Under the pieces are notes generated by a model. That model saw only the letters and a list, made by a program, of their open reading frames with translations, did not search any database and was not told the DNA's origin. Below, piece by piece: positions 21,682-24,313 of a stretch of DNA of 24,313 bases. The stretch comes from Proteocatella sp049670425. GTDB taxonomy: Bacteria; Bacillota; Clostridia; Peptostreptococcales; Filifactoraceae. The stretch covers positions 1 through 24,313 of the forward strand of contig JBATTG010000106.1 of the NCBI GenBank assembly GCA_049670425.1, written 5' to 3'. Each line of letters starts with the position of its first letter. Position 1 is the stretch's first letter. The position numbers and the translations under genes were made by a program.

Positions 21682-22437
21682 ATGATAAATTTTGTAGGAG
21701 CAGGACCGGGAGCAATAGATCTTATAACAGTCAGAGGGAAGCAGATGCTTGAAGAAGCCGATATAATAATATATGCAGGTTCGCTTGTAAATCCGGGACT
21801 TCTGGAATATGCCAAAGAAGGCTGTGAGATTCACAACAGTGCTTCGATGACGCTTGAAGATGTTATAGAGGTTATGAACAGAGGCGAAAAAGCAGGGCAG
21901 GCCGTAGTGAGACTTCATACGGGAGACCCAAGTATATACGGAGCTATAAGAGAGCAGATTGACATGCTTGAAGAATTAAAAATAAGCTACAAGGTATGTC
22001 CAGGAGTAAGTTCTTTCTGTGGGGCTGCAGCAGCGCTGGGAGCTGAGTATACACTTCCAGGCGTGAGCCAGAGTGTAATCCTTACAAGAATGGAAGGCAG
22101 AACGCCAGTACCTCCAAAGGAAGAGATAGCTCTTATGGCGGCTCATCAGGCGACCATGGTAATCTTCCTGAGCTCAGGAATGCTTGAAAAATTAAGCGAA
22201 AGACTTATTGCGGGAGGCTACAGCCCTGAAACTAAAGCGGCTATAGTTTACAAGGCTACCTGGGATGATGAGAAGGTAGTAAGAACTAGAGTAAAGGACC
22301 TTGCACAGGCGGCAAGAGAAAACGATATAAGCAAGACGGCGCTTATCGTGGTAGGAGAGTTTCTTGGGGACAAGTATGAAAGATCCCTGCTTTACGATCC
22401 AACCTTCACGCATGAATTCAGAGAAGCAAGCAAGTAA
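21682..22437 (+). CDS. cbiF: Cobalt-precorrin-4 C11-methyltransferase CbiF
   Basis: This 251-residue tetrapyrrole methylase is clearly CbiF/CobM: INFVGAGPGAIDLITVRG (2-19), IIYAGSLVNPGLLEYA, LHTGDPSIYGAIREQ and ILTRMEGRTPVP are nearly family-consensus. Start choice: the ATG at 21682 has AAAGGAG 7 nt upstream; a frame from 21628 adds 18 residues with no ribosome binding site. The 155 bases before it carry no gene but a short direct repeat (GCGATAATA at two places near 21612 and 21633). Confidence 0.94.
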   Translation: MINFVGAGPGAIDLITVRGKQMLEEADIIIYAGSLVNPGLLEYAKEGCEIHNSASMTLEDVIEVMNRGEKAGQAVVRLHTGDPSIYGAIREQIDMLEELKISYKVCPGVSSFCGAAAALGAEYTLPGVSQSVILTRMEGRTPVPPKEEIALMAAHQATMVIFLSSGMLEKLSERLIAGGYSPETKAAIVYKATWDDEKVVRTRVKDLAQAARENDISKTALIVVGEFLGDKYERSLLYDPTFTHEFREASK

Positions 22438-22438
22438 T

Positions 22439-23839
22439 ATGAAAATATATACCATAGCATTTACGAGTCAGGGTGCGAAGCTGCAGGAAACTTTGAGAAA
22501 AAAGCTTGAAGCTGTTACTGATAAAGACATTAAAACCCATCTGACATCGAGGCTCATGGAAAGACTAAGAAAAGAAGCTGTTGCAAACCAGGATGAAACT
22601 AAGAAGGGTCATGGGGATGTTCAGATTCATGAAGCCGGTCTTAAAGAATTTACCCAGCAGGCATTTGAAAATGCCGACCAGATAATCTATATAGGGGCGG
22701 CAGGAATAGCAGTAAGAGCCATAGCGCCCTTTATAATCTCCAAGGAAATTGACCCAGGCGTAATGGTAATCGACGAGCTCGGCAGCTTTGTAATTCCGAT
22801 ACTGTCAGGACATATTGGCGGGTCAAATGCTGTGGCACAAATGCTGGCGGAAATGCTGGGTTCAACACCTGTAATAACAACTGCTACAGATATAAATAAC
22901 AGGTTTGCGGTCGACACGTGGGCGGTAAATCACAATATGACAGTCGCCAATATAGAAAACATAAAGCACATTTCGGCGGCAGTACTTGAGAATCGGATTA
23001 TAGGAATTTATACAGACTCTAAAAGTGGAATCATTAAAAAACAGATACAAGACATTCAGCATCTGTACAGTAATTTTGTAAAGCTGGATTCTCTGGATTT
23101 CTGGTCTGCAAAGCATGAAAATCAAGATGAAAAAGACAGCATCAAAGCAGAACTAAAGGGTAAATTTGAGGCAAAACTACCTGAAAACATAGTGGTAATA
23201 AGCAGTCATTTGTACAGCGGCCTCGGAGCCGGAAGTTTAAATTCTGAGGCGGATGAAGCTGCGGATACAGCCTTAAAAACACCTTATGGGTCAGCAGGCG
23301 ATGTGAAAATTGCAAGTCCCAATATTCTTCATCTTATTCCTAAAAATATATTTGCAGGAATGGGCTGTCGAAAAAACAAGGACCCAAAGGTTGTGGAAAG
23401 CCTCTTTAAAGAGACGCTTGCAGAATTTAAGCTTGATGTACGTTCGGTGAATAGCATAAATACGGTCGACCTTAAAAAAGATGAAGAAGCTCTGCTGAGG
23501 CTGAGCGACAGTTACAAGCTGAGGCTCAATATATTCACGGCTGAGGAGCTTTCACATGCCGAAGCCTTTACGGACTATGAGTTTTCGGAGTCGGAGCTGG
23601 TAAAGAAAACCACTGGGGTTGGAAACATCTGTGAAAGAGCGGCCGTTGTCGGAGCAGGCAACTTTATAAATGATTTGAATAAGAAAAAAATCCGAGGAAA
23701 AGTATCCACAGTAGAAGCTTCTAATGAAGCCTTGACTGAAGACCCGCATAATCAGAGAATGACAGGTCTCGAGAAGATAGCCATGCTGAAGACTAAGACG
23801 AAGCGAGACGGCGTAACGATTGCCATTGCACAGATATAA
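22439..23839 (+). CDS. cbiG: Cobalt-precorrin-5A hydrolase CbiG
   Basis: The protein has 466 residues. CbiG opens the delta-lactone of cobalt-precorrin-5A and releases acetaldehyde. The N-terminal part is typical (MKIYTIAFTSQGAKLQ, then IIYIGAAGIAVRAIAPF and SGHIGGSNAVAQMLAEMLG). The C-terminal CbiG domain has FAGMGCRKNKDP and TTGVGNICERAAV. It is about 100 residues longer than many homologues. The extra sequence sits in a charged segment after residue 20 and in a variable linker around 205-295 between the two domains. Start is the ATG 1 base after the cbiF stop, with no clear ribosome binding site, so translation is probably coupled; an overlapping longer frame from 22364 lies inside cbiF and is rejected. 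Confidence 0.92.
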   Translation: MKIYTIAFTSQGAKLQETLRKKLEAVTDKDIKTHLTSRLMERLRKEAVANQDETKKGHGDVQIHEAGLKEFTQQAFENADQIIYIGAAGIAVRAIAPFIISKEIDPGVMVIDELGSFVIPILSGHIGGSNAVAQMLAEMLGSTPVITTATDINNRFAVDTWAVNHNMTVANIENIKHISAAVLENRIIGIYTDSKSGIIKKQIQDIQHLYSNFVKLDSLDFWSAKHENQDEKDSIKAELKGKFEAKLPENIVVISSHLYSGLGAGSLNSEADEAADTALKTPYGSAGDVKIASPNILHLIPKNIFAGMGCRKNKDPKVVESLFKETLAEFKLDVRSVNSINTVDLKKDEEALLRLSDSYKLRLNIFTAEELSHAEAFTDYEFSESELVKKTTGVGNICERAAVVGAGNFINDLNKKKIRGKVSTVEASNEALTEDPHNQRMTGLEKIAMLKTKTKRDGVTIAIAQI

Positions 23840-23952
23840 AGGTCATAGGCACAGCTGAGAAGCTTGCTACTTTTTGATATGAAATTAGATTAACAGCCAA
23901 TAACCGCCCCTCAAAAGAGGAAAGGTTTTATAAAATTATAAAAGAGGTAAGA

Positions 23953-24313
23953 ATGAAAATATATGTAGTAGGATTTGGCCCTGGAGGGGCAGATCAGATA
24001 ACTCCAAGAGCGCTTGAAGCCCTTAGACAATCAGATGTAATAGCAGGATATGACCTTTATATAGAGCTTATAAAGGACATGATAGAAGGTAAGAAGCTGA
24101 TACAGACTCCGATGAAAAAAGAAGTAGATAGATGTAAACTCGCGATAGAAGAGGCTCTCAAAGGCCATACCGTAGCGATGATATCAAGCGGAGATGCGGG
24201 CGTTTATGGCATGGCAGGGGTCATTCATGAACTCTGCGCAGACCATCCGGAAATAGAAATCGAAGTAGTAGCCGGAATAACGGCAGCATGTTCAGGCGCT
24301 GCAGTAATGGGCG
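23953..24313 (+). CDS. cbiH: Cobalt-precorrin-3 C17-methyltransferase CbiH (partial)
   Basis: The first 120 residues are visible; the window ends inside the gene. MKIYVVGFGPGGADQITPRA is the tetrapyrrole methylase start, VIAGYDLYIELI is specific to CbiH/CobJ, and MISSGDAGVYGMAG with EVVAGITAACSGAA are the next conserved blocks. CbiH methylates C17 and contracts the ring. AAAGAGGT lies just before the ATG. A 113-base gap with a small CCTC/GAGG hairpin separates it from cbiG; no terminator is seen, so it likely belongs to the same operon. Confidence 0.93.
   Translation, partial: MKIYVVGFGPGGADQITPRALEALRQSDVIAGYDLYIELIKDMIEGKKLIQTPMKKEVDRCKLAIEEALKGHTVAMISSGDAGVYGMAGVIHELCADHPEIEIEVVAGITAACSGAAVMG

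Noticed and set aside
23900..23930. CCTC/GAGG hairpin before cbiH as an operon terminator
   Set aside because: The 4-bp stem is too short and no T run follows directly.

Overview
The window looks like the chromosome of a motile, AT-rich Gram-positive anaerobe of the class Clostridia. Evidence for this is the strong AGGAG-type ribosome binding sites, AGA/ATA-rich codons, a B. subtilis-like flagellin leader and an anaerobic (early cobalt insertion) cobalamin operon. I cannot name a species from sequence alone.

Region 1 (1-3910) is a late flagellar locus. A gene tail at the left edge ends at a convergent terminator. On the minus strand lie fliD (filament cap) and, behind it, a small helical protein that resembles an export chaperone. 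On the plus strand lie a 74-aa helical protein and a short flagellin. The flagellin has a sigma-28 promoter, and the 74-aa gene and fliD have weaker candidates. The flagellin leader carries a palindrome and a hairpin with GGA in its loop, the hallmark of CsrA control. The flagellin ends at a 20-bp perfect terminator stem.

Region 2 (3911-8079) holds two large glycosyltransferases: a GT2-TPR protein and a three-part TPR-GT4-FkbM methyltransferase fusion. Their position suggests flagellin glycosylation. Region 3 (8080-13307) is a minus-strand cassette of four genes matching wbpA-wbpB-wbpD-wbpE, the route to UDP-GlcNAc(3NAc)A, the 2,3-diacetamido-2,3-dideoxy-glucuronic acid donor. It is flanked on both sides by roughly 500-600 bp of gene-poor DNA with remnants, one of which looks like the 5' end of an IS30-type transposase. 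Codon choice also shifts here, so this cassette looks acquired.

Region 4 (13308-15924) has an AtoE-type short-chain fatty acid transporter with a strong terminator, then a convergent D-cysteine desulfhydrase/ACC-deaminase-family gene with a near-perfect palindrome over its probable promoter.

Region 5 (15925-24313) is a cobalamin-riboswitch-controlled operon: sigma-A promoter, riboswitch, terminator, then cbiMN (fused), cbiQ, cbiO (cobalt ECF transporter), cbiD, cbiL, cbiF, cbiG and a truncated cbiH. Cobalt uptake feeds corrin ring synthesis, and the end product switches the operon off. cbiET, cbiC, cbiJ and cbiA are not in the window and may lie beyond the right edge.

The most interesting part is the flagellin/glycan region: layered flagellin regulation, a fused glycosyl-methyl-transferase with an altered GT4 motif, a possible slippage tract in the GT2 gene, and a complete diacetamido-uronic acid donor cassette on probable mobile DNA.
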